DNA from: Cordia subcordata
Taxonomy: Eukaryota > Streptophyta > Magnoliopsida > Boraginales > Cordiaceae
Reading direction: 5' to 3'
Assembly: GCA_028554755.1 (NCBI GenBank)
Contig: JAPTOF010000005.1
Span: forward strand, 11,794,501-11,858,500
Length of the DNA: 64,000 bases
Positions 10,340 through 21,700 of the stretch are shown piece after piece. The position numbers and the translations under genes are program-made. Every line of letters begins with the position of its first letter. Position 1 is the first letter of the stretch. A model generated the notes under the pieces. That model had not been told where the DNA came from. It saw nothing but the letters and a program-made list of their open reading frames with translations, and did not search any database.

Positions 10340-11240
10340 TCTGTCATTATCTGTTGTTATAAATCCTTTCATATGCTCTGTAATTTGTCTATGTAAAAAT
10401 TTAATAAAATATCTTTCTTCCATCTTTCATGGTATCAGAGCATAAAGGCATTATTAGTCTTTCCTATTTCTTTTTTACCCTTAATCTTCCGCTATGGCTG
10501 CTTCATCTTTCTCCACAGCATCATCCATTGAAAATCTTGAACCCCTTCCTCCTTTTCTACCTGTAAGTGCGAAACTGTTAATGTATGAGCAACGCATTTT
10601 AAGTGATGGCGATGAGTCTTTCCACCGATGTTTCTGGTTCTGTGAAATATTCGAATTTTCCTTATCTTTCTTGGCATCAACAACCTTAAGAACCATAGAT
10701 GCACCAACCGAGGCAGAGATTGGAGTGCAGTGACCGTACCTAATCTGAACCAACGGCTGCGGAGAATAGGTGCAACGGGGAATCATCTGCTTGAACCTCC
10801 CAGATGTTAATATTTCTTCCCAGGCTTTAGTTGCTAGCACACGTGATGGGTCCCAACTCCCAATCTAATAGGACTCCAACTTCTACTTCTTATTTCTGTC
10901 CCATTTCACGTCAGTCTCCTTCTTCCTCTAATTCTCTCATGTGCCTTCAAATCAAAATCCAAGCAATAGCAATGGGGCTGGTCGCTCACGCATTAAGTGT
11001 CAAATTTCTCAAAATATTTTGGACATCCAGCCTCTAAAAATGTCAAAAATTCTCCTTCTCCTTTTGCTGGTTTGCATCACACACTGTCAACTCTACCTCC
11101 TTTATTGCTGACACCTACTGCTTCATCATGGATCCCAGATTCAGGAGCAACATCAAATATGACAAGTAATCCAACTTTACTTCAGCAATTGCACATGTTG
11201 GTACTTCAGTCCAAGCAACTTGGTCTATATATATCTTAGC
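10340..11240 (+). mobile_element. Ty1/Copia retrotransposon fragment (LTR end, PBS, gag, protease start)
   Basis: TGGTATCAGAGC at 10430-10441 is the primer-binding site complementary to initiator Met-tRNA, placed right after a CTTTCA LTR end. A gag-like start follows at 10494 (MAASSFSTASSIENLEPLPP). After a disrupted stretch, 11000-11240 reads SKYFGHPASK (degenerate zinc knuckle) and SWIPDSGATSNMTSNPTLLQ, the Copia aspartic protease motif with DSGAT. Frames are broken and the element stops near 11240, so integrase, reverse transcriptase and 3' LTR are absent. Confidence 0.75.
10569..10812 (-). other. Foreign, coding-like insert in the Copia gag region
   Basis: A 244-bp block breaks the gag frame of the Copia fragment. 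On the minus strand it is open throughout: WEEILTSGRFKQMIPRCTYS, PQPLVQIRYGHCTPISASVG, then KVVDAKKDKENSNISQ. On the plus strand the same block starts CTGTAAGT and ends TTCTTCCCAG, like an intron. It could be a captured host exon in antisense or a pseudo-intron. I do not recognise the protein. Confidence 0.35.
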
Positions 11241-11647
11241 AAATTTAAGATACGAGAATTTCAATAATTCACAATGTAATATTTATAAGTATATATCTTA
11301 ATAAATTTAGGATATGACAAGAATTTACAATATAGTATATTTCTAGTTAAGAGCAACAGTTGGTGGTAGCTTCAACTATTTTTAACTCTTTCATATTTTC
11401 TCTTCATGTTTTTTATTTTATATAATTTCCACTATAAGGAAGACAGGCAGTTTTATGCTAATGACGAAGAGGGAGGGAAGAAGGTAGTCAGAGGGTCAGA
11501 ATTCAAAACGTCCGGCATTTTTTCTTACGTGATCCTCCGGCTCTTATTAATTGCATGTACACTTCTATTTAAAACTAGTTTATATACCCGCGCTGTGGCA
11601 GGTGAAACATATATTCTTTTATTTTATATTTTGCATGATATAAATAG

Positions 11648-12327
11648 TGATATGAGTGGCCACGTGGACCAATTAAGGACTACCACGTGGCAGGGAGTGA
11701 GAGCCAGTGAGGAGGGGTGGTCTCCAAGGCTTCAGGGCCGTCTGGACAAAGAATAGGGGCGGACCCTAAGCTTTTGGGGTCGCCTATGTTTCAAGTGTAT
11801 CCTAAGTTTCGGGTACGTCTCTTCACATCTTCAAGTGCATTCAAGAGAAATGGAGGTGTAACCCCTTTCTAAGTGCGCCTAAACGAAACACCCAAACAAG
11901 TCTGTGCCCTCTTTCCTCAAATACTTAAAGATGTCATGTCATTCTACTAGAACAATCAAATCGAAATAGCACTCATGAAAAATCTCAAGTCTTGTGCACT
12001 GTTGCCTATAAATACTAAACCTTAGTTGATGAGATAACAACAACAAAACCTTAAGCATATCCATAACACCTTCACGTGTATCTTTGCAAATTCATAAGTT
12101 CAGCTGACTAACTTGATCGTCGGAGGTGAACCAGGGGGAAAGCCCACTCCTAGGTGTAGGCGGACGCGACTGCTTCTCGTGCATAGGCGGACACAACTGA
12201 TTCGCATGCTTACACGAACGCGACCACTTCGCGGGATTAGGCGGGTCCTCAACTAGCGCAACTACCCTAGGGAACTTTGTGGACTTTTCGTCTTTACTGA
12301 TGTGAGGTGATTTCACCACCCACATCA
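11648..12327 (+). mobile_element. Solo LTR (680 bp) with 5-bp target duplication
   Basis: Begins TGATATGAG and ends CACCCACATCA, flanked on both sides by AATAG (11643-11647 and 12328-12332). The internal part shows LTR landmarks: CCTATAAATACT near 12005 (TATA-like) and ACTTGATCGTCGGAGGTG near 12111, close to the TTGAGCGTCGGAG box of many plant LTRs. No coding region accompanies it, so it is a solo LTR left by recombination. Confidence 0.8.
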
Positions 12328-12403
12328 AATAGTTAATAGGCAAACGTTTAATTAATTTTATTCCATCAAATAGTTAATAGGCAAACGTTTAACTAATTTT
12401 ATT
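12323..12403 (+). repeat. 41-bp tandem duplication at the solo-LTR edge
   Basis: CATCAAATAGTTAATAGGCA and the following 21 bp are repeated with two substitutions. The repeat includes the last five bases of the LTR and its AATAG target duplication, so it arose after the LTR inserted. Confidence 0.75.
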
Positions 12404-12592
12404 TCAAAAATTATTTTGTTGAAGATATATTTCTTTTAGTATAAATATTCATGGGATTTAAATCTTTATCTTTTACTGTCAATGTTTAGTTGTATATGCG
12501 ATCCTATTATAATTAAGAAATGAATAAAACATTAAAAAAACAAAGTCATTTGATGGGATAAGAATTCTAAAGATTATAATTCACGGTAAGAA

Positions 12593-12594
<2 letters not shown>

Positions 12595-12629
<35 letters not shown>
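12595..12629. repeat. (TA)n microsatellite
   Basis: Seventeen or so uninterrupted AT dinucleotides. Confidence 0.9.
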
Positions 12630-12630
<1 letters not shown>

Positions 12631-13694
12631 CAAATACAAAATAATTAGGCACTTATATATAAGATACAACATAAATTTATATCTTAGGGTTGTTTATTCA
12701 TTTTTTAATGTCTATTTAATTTAATTTGGTTTTAATTTCTTAATTTTTAATGTTTTTGTTTTCTAACTTGTAAAGTTTTAGTTTTGTAATTTTTATTTTT
12801 TTTTATCATTTTATTTAATGTGTGTGTGTAATCTTTTAGGCCACAAGGCATATTAAGTAATTGTTTGGAAGATTGGAGGGAAGAGATGTGCTGCAATTGG
12901 ATAAGCTTAGTATATCGTAATAGACGTTACAATGTCCACATTAAAAAATTACCCTTACATAGATATATATTTGCATGTCTTTAGCGATGAAAAAGATATA
13001 AATAATTTAAAGTTCACCGATCAACTCGTTTAAAGTTGACTTTAACCTATTCCGTTAAAAAGTGGAACCAAAACAGCTCGATTCCTATTATCCATTCGGA
13101 TTTGGATAGGGATCGAAATTTTTTCTAGAGTATCCGTGTTCTGGACCCACTTTGTAGAGATCGAGTATCATTCCAGATATCCAAAACGTTACATACTCCC
13201 CTCTAGAGTATATATGTTGCAATACTTTGAAAAGTACAAGGATTGTTAGTAATACAAAGAACCCTGACTTTTCTTTTTGGTTTTTGAGACTTTTATATCA
13301 TAATGCATTACCACAAAACTCACATCTTTGTCTAGGATTAATACCTCTATTAGTCCCTTGAATATTGGCTTTGGGGCAATTAAATAGCCCAACTATTATA
13401 ATGCTCTTTTTAGTCACTCAACTTTGGTTATAAGAACTTTGTTAGTCCCACCACCAAATTTCCATCCAGAATCTAACGGTAAAATCACGTGCCAAACACA
13501 TCACTGTTAATTAAACAACACAACAAAGGGCATATAAGACGTAACAAAAAAAAAAAGCTAGCCTTTTTTGTTTTTCATCAATTACTCGTTTGTGTTTCAT
13601 TTTCTCCCTTCCTAAGCCCCCTTTCTTCCCAAAAACAAGACCAAGGGCATACATGGCACACACTATCTTTACTACATACTATTACTTTTTAGTT

Positions 13695-14391
13695 GTATAT
13701 GTGTGATGTATAGTGTGTGTAATGTTTGTTATGTGTAATGTGTGCAGTATATCTTGTATGTATAGTGTGTAATGTATGTAGTAAGTCTAGTAAGTGTAGT
13801 GTGTAATGTGTGCAGTTTGTGTACTGTGTGTACTATATGTAGTTTGCGTACTGCATGTAGTATGTGCAATTGGTGCAGTATGTGTAGTGTGTGTAATATA
13901 TAGTTATAGTATACGTAGTACGTGTAATGTGTGTAGTATATATGTAGTGTGTTTAATGTGTATATTGTGTATAGTGTGTGATTTGTGTAGGATGTGTAAC
14001 GTGTGTAATGTGTATAATGTTAGTAGTGTGTGTAGTGCATGTAACGTGTAACGAATATAGCATGTCTAGTGCATGTAGTATGTGTAATGTGTGCAGTGTG
14101 TAATGCTTGTAGTGTGTGTAGCATGTGTGTGAGCATGGACAAATGTATGTTGAGAGTGTATGTGTATGTGAGAGTTCGTGAGGGAAAGTGTATATATATA
14201 AAGATTATGTAAAATTACTTTTGATTATTTTTCTTCTAAATTTGGGAATTTCCCATTCGACAAAGGTTATTTTTCGTTCCCCAGCTCCCCATATTGTATT
14301 CTCTATTGAAAATTTTTTCACAAATTAGATAAAATTATTTTCTCCAAAATAAATGTAATTTAGATTGGGGAATCCCCATTGAACACCCCTA
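13695..14391. mobile_element. hAT-like element fragment with a long TGTGTAGTG-type array
   Basis: About 470 bp of imperfect 8-12 bp units (TGTGTAGTGTGTAATG, TGTGTAACG and variants) runs to about 14170. A T-rich stretch follows, and it ends CATTGAACACCCCTA at 14391. That terminus matches the end of the complete element at 20884-21741, whose interior holds the same array type. The opposite terminus is missing here, so this is a truncated relative with an expanded array. The cysteine- and valine-rich open frame across the array (13806-14051) is an artefact of the repeat. Confidence 0.65.
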
Positions 14392-15757
14392 GAAGCAACT
14401 ACACCAACTCTACGCCTTATATGGAAATGTTTGAAGTCTAGGAAAATATGTTTAGAGTTCTCAAATCATGAACTTTGCCCTCTCAACTAAAGATTACCTG
14501 GAATAAGAAAGAGAAACAAATTCTTCTTCCGCCAACTCAAGTTTGTTAAAATTTAATATTCTTTATTATGATGGACGACATGGCTTCAAAAAAACTTAAA
14601 ATTCTTTGATCTAAGAAGGATCATCTCTTAACTATATATGTGTGCGAGTGTTTGTTATATTGCTATATAAAACTAAAAAGAATATGGTAGAGAGAAAATA
14701 CAAAGGAAGTAAGAAGAAACTGAATTGTGTTCTAGGTTTGCCCTTTATTTATAAATTTTCAGAATTGACTAGTTGCACAAGCACTATACTGCACATACAC
14801 TGATATAATGCTGCATATGCATATAATAAACTGCTGATTGCACTTGCGCTCATAAATGTTGCATATGCACTGACATAATAAACTACTCATTGCACCGGCA
14901 GTGACACAGAAGTAAATAAAGATGACAAAGACAATGACAAGGTCGTGAATTATGATTGCATAAATATGACAACACCATTAAAGATAATGCATATTTTGTC
15001 ACGCCTTCCCATAATACGTTATTTTGTATTATAACTTCACGCTTATATGTATTACAACTTTTACACTTGTTTGCATTATAATTTTCACACTTGGTGAATA
15101 TCCAAATTAAACAATCTATAAATGCATCTCTCAACCAATGACTTCACTATAACTATCTAACATGGCATCTAAAAAATTTCTAGTAACTTACACATGCAAA
15201 TATTGAAAAAAGTAATATTTGTCAAAATATTAAAGTATTAGAATAAAACATCAATTAGGAAAAATCCGAATCCAAACACCTAAGAGCGTCCTTTTTACCC
15301 AGCTACATCATCACCAATTGCTACGTTTGCTTCTTTTTCTTCTTTTCTTCTTTCCTTTTTTTGGGTCAATTCGTGATTGGTATTTGAAAGCCTAAACTTT
15401 GCACATAATGTGACTGGTAGGAATTAGTAAGATTGCTTTCTACGAAATTGGAGCCAGTAAAAAACCAAACTTTTAACCCAAAAAAATTATAATAAACAAA
15501 AAAGAGAAAAAAAAAAAAGAAAAAAGAAAAACATAGTGGCAACCTTTGAGAGAAATGATTCACATGGAGTTGCTCAACATTGAATAGAAGGGGAGAGATT
15601 TGATACATTGCTCTGCTTCTCCATAAGATTGGTATTCAACAACAAAAGCTAGAGGATAATACTATACATCAAATATTTACCAGATGCTGCGCCGGCAACC
15701 AGGCAGGATCCACAATGGCAAAATTCTTGTCATTGGTTGGGTGCGAAGAATCTCGTA

Positions 15758-18700
15758 TTAACATCTTTCGAAAATCTTATAAAGTTTCTCCAGTGAAGCA
15801 ACCTGAAGATGGTAAACATAAACGCTTAGAGAACCAAAAATCTGGGAAAGAGTACATGTATTATGAGCATAAGACCGTTTTGACACAGCAGTCTCAGAAG
15901 GGACAGCACACTGTCTAAAGTTCAGAAAAGACTTCAGAAAATATGTCAGACAAGTAGAAGTAAGATTCTGAAGAAATGAATCACGGAAACTATACCTGGA
16001 CAAAAGTTCCATTAGTAGCCATAGAAGATGGGGGCTTGAAGAAGAGTTTCATGGCAGGAAACAGAACATGCTGGATTGACCATTCACGCTGGGCCCATGC
16101 ATTCTCAGCCTCTGAAATTAGGTCATGGTCCACATCTATCTCCATTTCATCAGCCCCTGCACAACAGTGTGGTAGTTTTTATATGCTACACATTACCAAA
16201 CTATTGAATTGAACAAATATGACATCTTTTTTTCCCCAGGTCCTGATTCTGTCTCCACATGCCTAGAAACACGCGATCTTGTTTCTCTTTTTCTCTTTCT
16301 TTGAGCCTGGGGATGTAGTAACTAGCAATTAGCTAATGTTACCCCTTGGCATGTTCTGCCTGCAAGTCTATCCTCATTTACAGTTAATTGAAATATTTTT
16401 ACACTGAACTTGTTTGGGGTCACCGATTAACATGTTTGAAGACTTGTTCAAGGAGTTCGCATGTAACCAGGTGTAAGATTGAGAAAGGTAACCTACAACA
16501 CCCATCCCCCCACCCAAAAACAAAAGAAAAAAGGAGAAAGAGAGCTTCCAAAGTTCCTAAATGGGATTACACCAAGATGGAGAAATACTCCTTTTTTATA
16601 AACTGATAGTTTAACAAGAATCTTGACTTTAAGATTCTTCCCCTCCATTAACAATTTAAAGATTTCTTCTCCATATCACCACATCTTGGAAAGTGACTAT
16701 CTTCTGGTTGAGCAAGAACATTCTCTTAATAATACAAGTCGCCCCCTGTCGAGCAACAGAATACAACTATATCTTCAAAATGAACAATGCTGTCAAAAAC
16801 TATCTTTCACTCGGGAACCTCAAGCATCTCTAACCATCCTGTTGCATGACTAATGGAAAAATGAAAATACTGGAAATTTATTGGTTAAGCTTCGCTATAG
16901 ATCTACAGTCATGAAGGACCACATGGTAGAATGCCTGAAAAGTAGCACGAGCAAGCTTCATACCAACAAGAAGATCCAAGAGCTGTATGCATTCCCATGT
17001 CCTTGGTACTGCTGTTTAGATTTAACTATTAAAGTGATTAGGAAATATGAAGCTAGCTAGTGACTTAGAGGGTGTTTGGTTTGGCTTTTTTTTCTGGTCA
17101 AACTTACTTAAAGCCTAATTTAAGCTAATAGAAGTGTTTGATTTAATTAAAAATGTGCTTTTTTTAAGTAGCTTTAAGTAGAAAATAAAAAGCTCCCCAA
17201 CCCCAACTTTTGCTTTTTATGGCTTTAAGCACGTTGAAAAAAAGCAAGTTTGACCAAATCATTTACTATCTTATCCTTACCTTTTTATTTTTATTACTAA
17301 AATATCTTTTCTCTTTTATCTTATACTTACCTTTTTAAATTATATTTTAATGTCCTTAATAGTTATTTTAACTATATAACTTACTTTTCAGCCCACTTTA
17401 ATCAAACATATAAATACTTATTTTTATAATTATAACTTTTATTCAAACACGTAACTACTTAAAGTTGACAATAAAAAAAAGCCACTTAAAGCTAGAAGTG
17501 CTTTAAGTAGCTTTTTTATAAGCCAATCCAAACACCCTCTTAATGTTACATAGCAACAGGATCTATACACCAAATGTAGATGAAGAGTTGATCAAAGCAT
17601 TTGCCAAGTTACCCGCTTAGGAAAGATCAAAGTCACAAGTGTAGAGACAATAGATCCAAGTATTAGATTTGAAAGATTTTGAACATCCTAACATAACAAA
17701 CTATAGCACCACTGATCCTACTAGGTTATTTGACATTTTAGGCATCTAGTGGGGAGAGAACTGCGACTTCTATGTTGTTCTAACTGCAGCCACCTCCAAG
17801 CAGGACATCAGGAAGCTTCTTGCATTAATGTATTTCTACTTGGGTTTACCAGGAGAAGCAACTCCAGAAACAAGCGTTGGACTTCCAAAATATCATCATC
17901 ACAGAAAAATTGAAGAGAATTTCATAGATAATACTGAGAAAGTAACATAGAGTGATGCATATATCTAGATGCAGCATTCTGGTCTAATTCAAGAAATATT
18001 CTCTTTCTCTCCGGAAAAGAAAGCTTCAATTACTAGTTGGAATTTTATTGCAAACAAAAGAAGATAAATTATCAGCTGGCAGAAAAAGCGCAGGGGGAAA
18101 TAAGAATGGCCAGCCAGCATAACCAAACTAACCCATCTAGATCGGCCCCATCTTTTTCTCACATCCAAATTCCACGGCGAGATTCCTGACCTAGACGGAG
18201 ATCTCTCACAACATATTGCAGAATTTCATCAATCGAAATTGAACAAGGGACAGTCCAGCGCACTAAGTTCTCCTACGTACAGGGGTAGGGAAGACTTGGA
18301 GTCACTTGGGTAACTGGTGAAAATAGAAAAGTAAATAAGAGAGGAGTGTGAAAAGGTATACAGAGCGAGAATTTTAGGCAACAAACAGGAGTCAGACATT
18401 GCCTTTGCAATTTTATAGGGCTCCAATTGTTAAGAATCATGAGTTCCATGTAAAAACCAGATTCTAAGAGGAGTAGCCCAAGATCTTATATGATGGACTT
18501 GAAGTTTGAGAATTTTTCATGTGGGGGGAGTGTATATCCACTTCAATTTTAAATTGCCTCTCCAATGGCACTCAATTACAGAGACATATACGAGGGCGCG
18601 CACAGACAAATTCTATTGTCAGAAATGGAAAGATCATTAAAGAATTACTAAGAAGCTTGGGAGTTTGCATATAACAGCCATAGACTTGTTTTGTGAAATG

Positions 18701-21700
18701 CTATTTATGCACATCAATCAAATGAAAAATATTTGGATCATGGTTGAAATGTAATGACGATGGCTACAAAGTAAACCCCATGACGTGCATCCCAGTGTAT
18801 ATTTAACTTGACATCAACCTCAAGACAAGATGCATCAGTCAATGTTACCAATTAGAATTACAAGTACGATGTTTGTACTCCAGGCATTATAAATCGTAAC
18901 TGTACCTTTTATGGAGCTCCCTTCTCCTTCATTATCATCACAAGGGACTTGTCTCTTGTAAAATTGCAAGCCGTCACCAGACGGATTGGGCAATAGAGGG
19001 GGTTGCATGGCATAGAAGTCTCCAAGAGCCGCAGCAACCGTTTGAAAACAATTTTTCTCGCTTTCCCAGTCAACCTGAATAATTAGTGAACATATTAACC
19101 CAACATGAAATATATAGATTTGTCAAGTGAAGAAATGATGCGATGTTTGCAACACAGGCATTTTTAATTCCTCTTAACAAGCCAAACATCCTATTTTAAT
19201 ATGTAGAAACACCTTTTTCCTTTAATTCTTAAAGCAATCCGATCGAAGACAGAAAGAACTAGAAAAGCATGAAATATTTCACTTGTGGGTATACCCACAG
19301 AACGGAAACAAAACTAGCTTTGCAATTTACGTAGTTTTAAATGGTAAAAGGGAGTACTTATGCTACACTGGGGACACATTAAATTCTTGCATACAGCAAA
19401 CAGGTAGCACATACCCCTTATAAGGCATAAAGAATCGGAATCTAGAGCACCTTGTTTATAATAACAAGGATCACACAACCAAAGACGTCAAGTAGCAATC
19501 TGTTTGCAAGAAAGAGAATTTCATATTTTATTTACACTCGCGTGATAACATCATGCGTTGCAGAATTGCTATGTTAAAATAACACATCCATGGTTGTGGA
19601 TTTTAATTGAAAGGCTTCCACTTGTTCTAGATTATACCAAAACTTGTAAACCACAAAAAATTGTTCACAAGTGGTGGACCATTGAGGTCATATGGGATCA
19701 GAAAAAGGGCAAGGTAAAGAAAGAGACGAGGGCTCGAAGATACTGTAAAGAATTGTGCAACAAAAGGGAATAGGGCCACAAGGTACCATCTCAATCCCAA
19801 ATATGTGTAAACATGTATAAATACAGATACAAGCACATAGACACACTCATAGATCTAAAGGTAATGAAGAAATGCTTCTCAAGGGCTACAACTATACCTG
19901 GAGACCACGATAGATGAGATGATTTATACAAACTATATCTGGAGACCACGATAGATGAGATGATTTATACAAGTAATATCATTGTCTAGGAAAATGAAGA
20001 TCCTAAGTCAACTAATCACTATCATGACAAGTGTTTGGTGCAAAAGATCAGAAACTTATATCCCATTTCCATTCCAGATCTCTCCATTATACAGAAATTC
20101 ATAAATTAACATTGGACTTGAAACAAAGCATACTTTGTAGGACAGGATGAACCAAACAAAAAAGTAAAAGAAAAGAATCATTGAAACTTACATCATTACC
20201 CAAACAAAGCATAAATTCCGGAACTCGGTCCATATCAGGGGTGTACTGGTCAAGTATGATAGGAAGCCTCGATAAATTACCGCTGGAGTCAATATGAATA
20301 CTAAAGTACTCATCTAGCATTTCAGACTTTTGCTTGAGCAGTTCAGTATTCATCTGAGAAACATATAAGATAGCCAAAATTATTGAAGATAGTGACATCA
20401 GCAATAGTGCATTGGTAATGGAAGAAAGATGTGCAAATTCATGTGCAGCAAGCTATAATTCAGATGAAAGTAACTTCTTCAAAGCCATCAAAGGTTTGGC
20501 AGCACATAATTGTGTTTCAAACATCTCAAGCATCAAGCAGGCTCAGAAAGTACACTTAACCATAGATGACAACTGTGTTTTTCTAGGAACAAAAATCAGC
20601 TCCATTCCATGGAATTCCTCTTTTTTGTTTCATTTAGAGGTGAAGGTATAGAAGACATCATCTATACTTAATCTGCCATTACTCGAACCACAGGCAAGAT
20701 CCCGAACTCTTTTTCTTGAACCACAGCCAAGATTGCTAAACTCTTGGAAGCACCGGTAATTCCAGAGATTATTGGCCAAATAACAGAGAATTGCATGCAA
20801 TAGCACTAGTGGACACATCAGGACCTTACTTAACATCTGGACAAGGCATCTCGTCTAGCAAACCACAATGTGGGAGTCACATGTAGGGGTGTTCACTCAT
20901 TGGAGATCCCCAATATTTTCTCCGAACTTTTTAAGTTTGATGAAATTGGATATGGGGATGGTTAATCAGAGAAAAAAAGATTGGATATAGGGAATTTTTT
21001 GAGAAAAAAAGTTGGAAATTGAATAAAATTTTAAATTTTGGAGATTATCCAATTTATCCAAAATTAAGTACAACAACTTTTTAAAACGCCAAATACACAC
21101 ACTACACTCACTTCACACACTACACACATTTCACACACTACACATTTCACACGCTACACTCATTTCACACGCTACACTCATTTCACACACTACCTAGGCA
21201 GCCCGGCCCACGGGCCCATGGCGGCCCGGTACACACACTACACGTTACACACATTACACACACTACACGTTACACACATTACACACACTACACACGTTAC
21301 ACATTACACACACTACCTAGGCAGCTAGGCCCCTGGGTCCACGGTGCCCCAGGCCAGATCCTGGGTGTCAAGGTGAGCCATTGTGGACACAGGCGTCGGG
21401 GCCAAGTTGCGGGGTCCCGGGCCGCCGTGGACACAGGCGATGGGCCGGGGCCTGGGTGCCAGAGCTTGAATTTTTATCGTAACAACCAAACAACAAAAAA
21501 AGTTTTCTAGAGAAAACGTAAACAATTTATTTTCAACGTGTGTGTGTTTACCTTTGAAGTATTTTTTTAAATTGGAGAACTCCATTCCCAAGGAGTTTTG
21601 TCCAATTTCTCCATTATCCAAATTGTATTCCCCATTGGGGAATTGTGCAAAAATTGTAGAAAAAAATTTTTTCTCCAAAATTATTTTGAGAAAACAACAA

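Larger units (their letters stand above)
9149..15757. other. Intergenic region rich in transposon debris
   Basis: No intact gene is seen between the IAN pseudogene and the MLH1 stop codon. It holds a segment flanked by 33-bp direct repeats (9618-9956), a Copia fragment (about 10340-11240), a solo LTR (11648-12327), a (TA)n run (12595-12629), and an hAT-family fragment with a long TGTGTAGTG array (13695-14391). The remainder (12650-13690 and 14400-15750) is AT-rich and shows nothing I can name. Confidence 0.6.

Noticed and set aside
13806..14051. A Cys/Val-rich open frame that looks like a small cysteine-rich peptide
   Set aside because: It is the direct translation of the TGTGTAGTG array. 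The periodicity of the DNA explains the residues.
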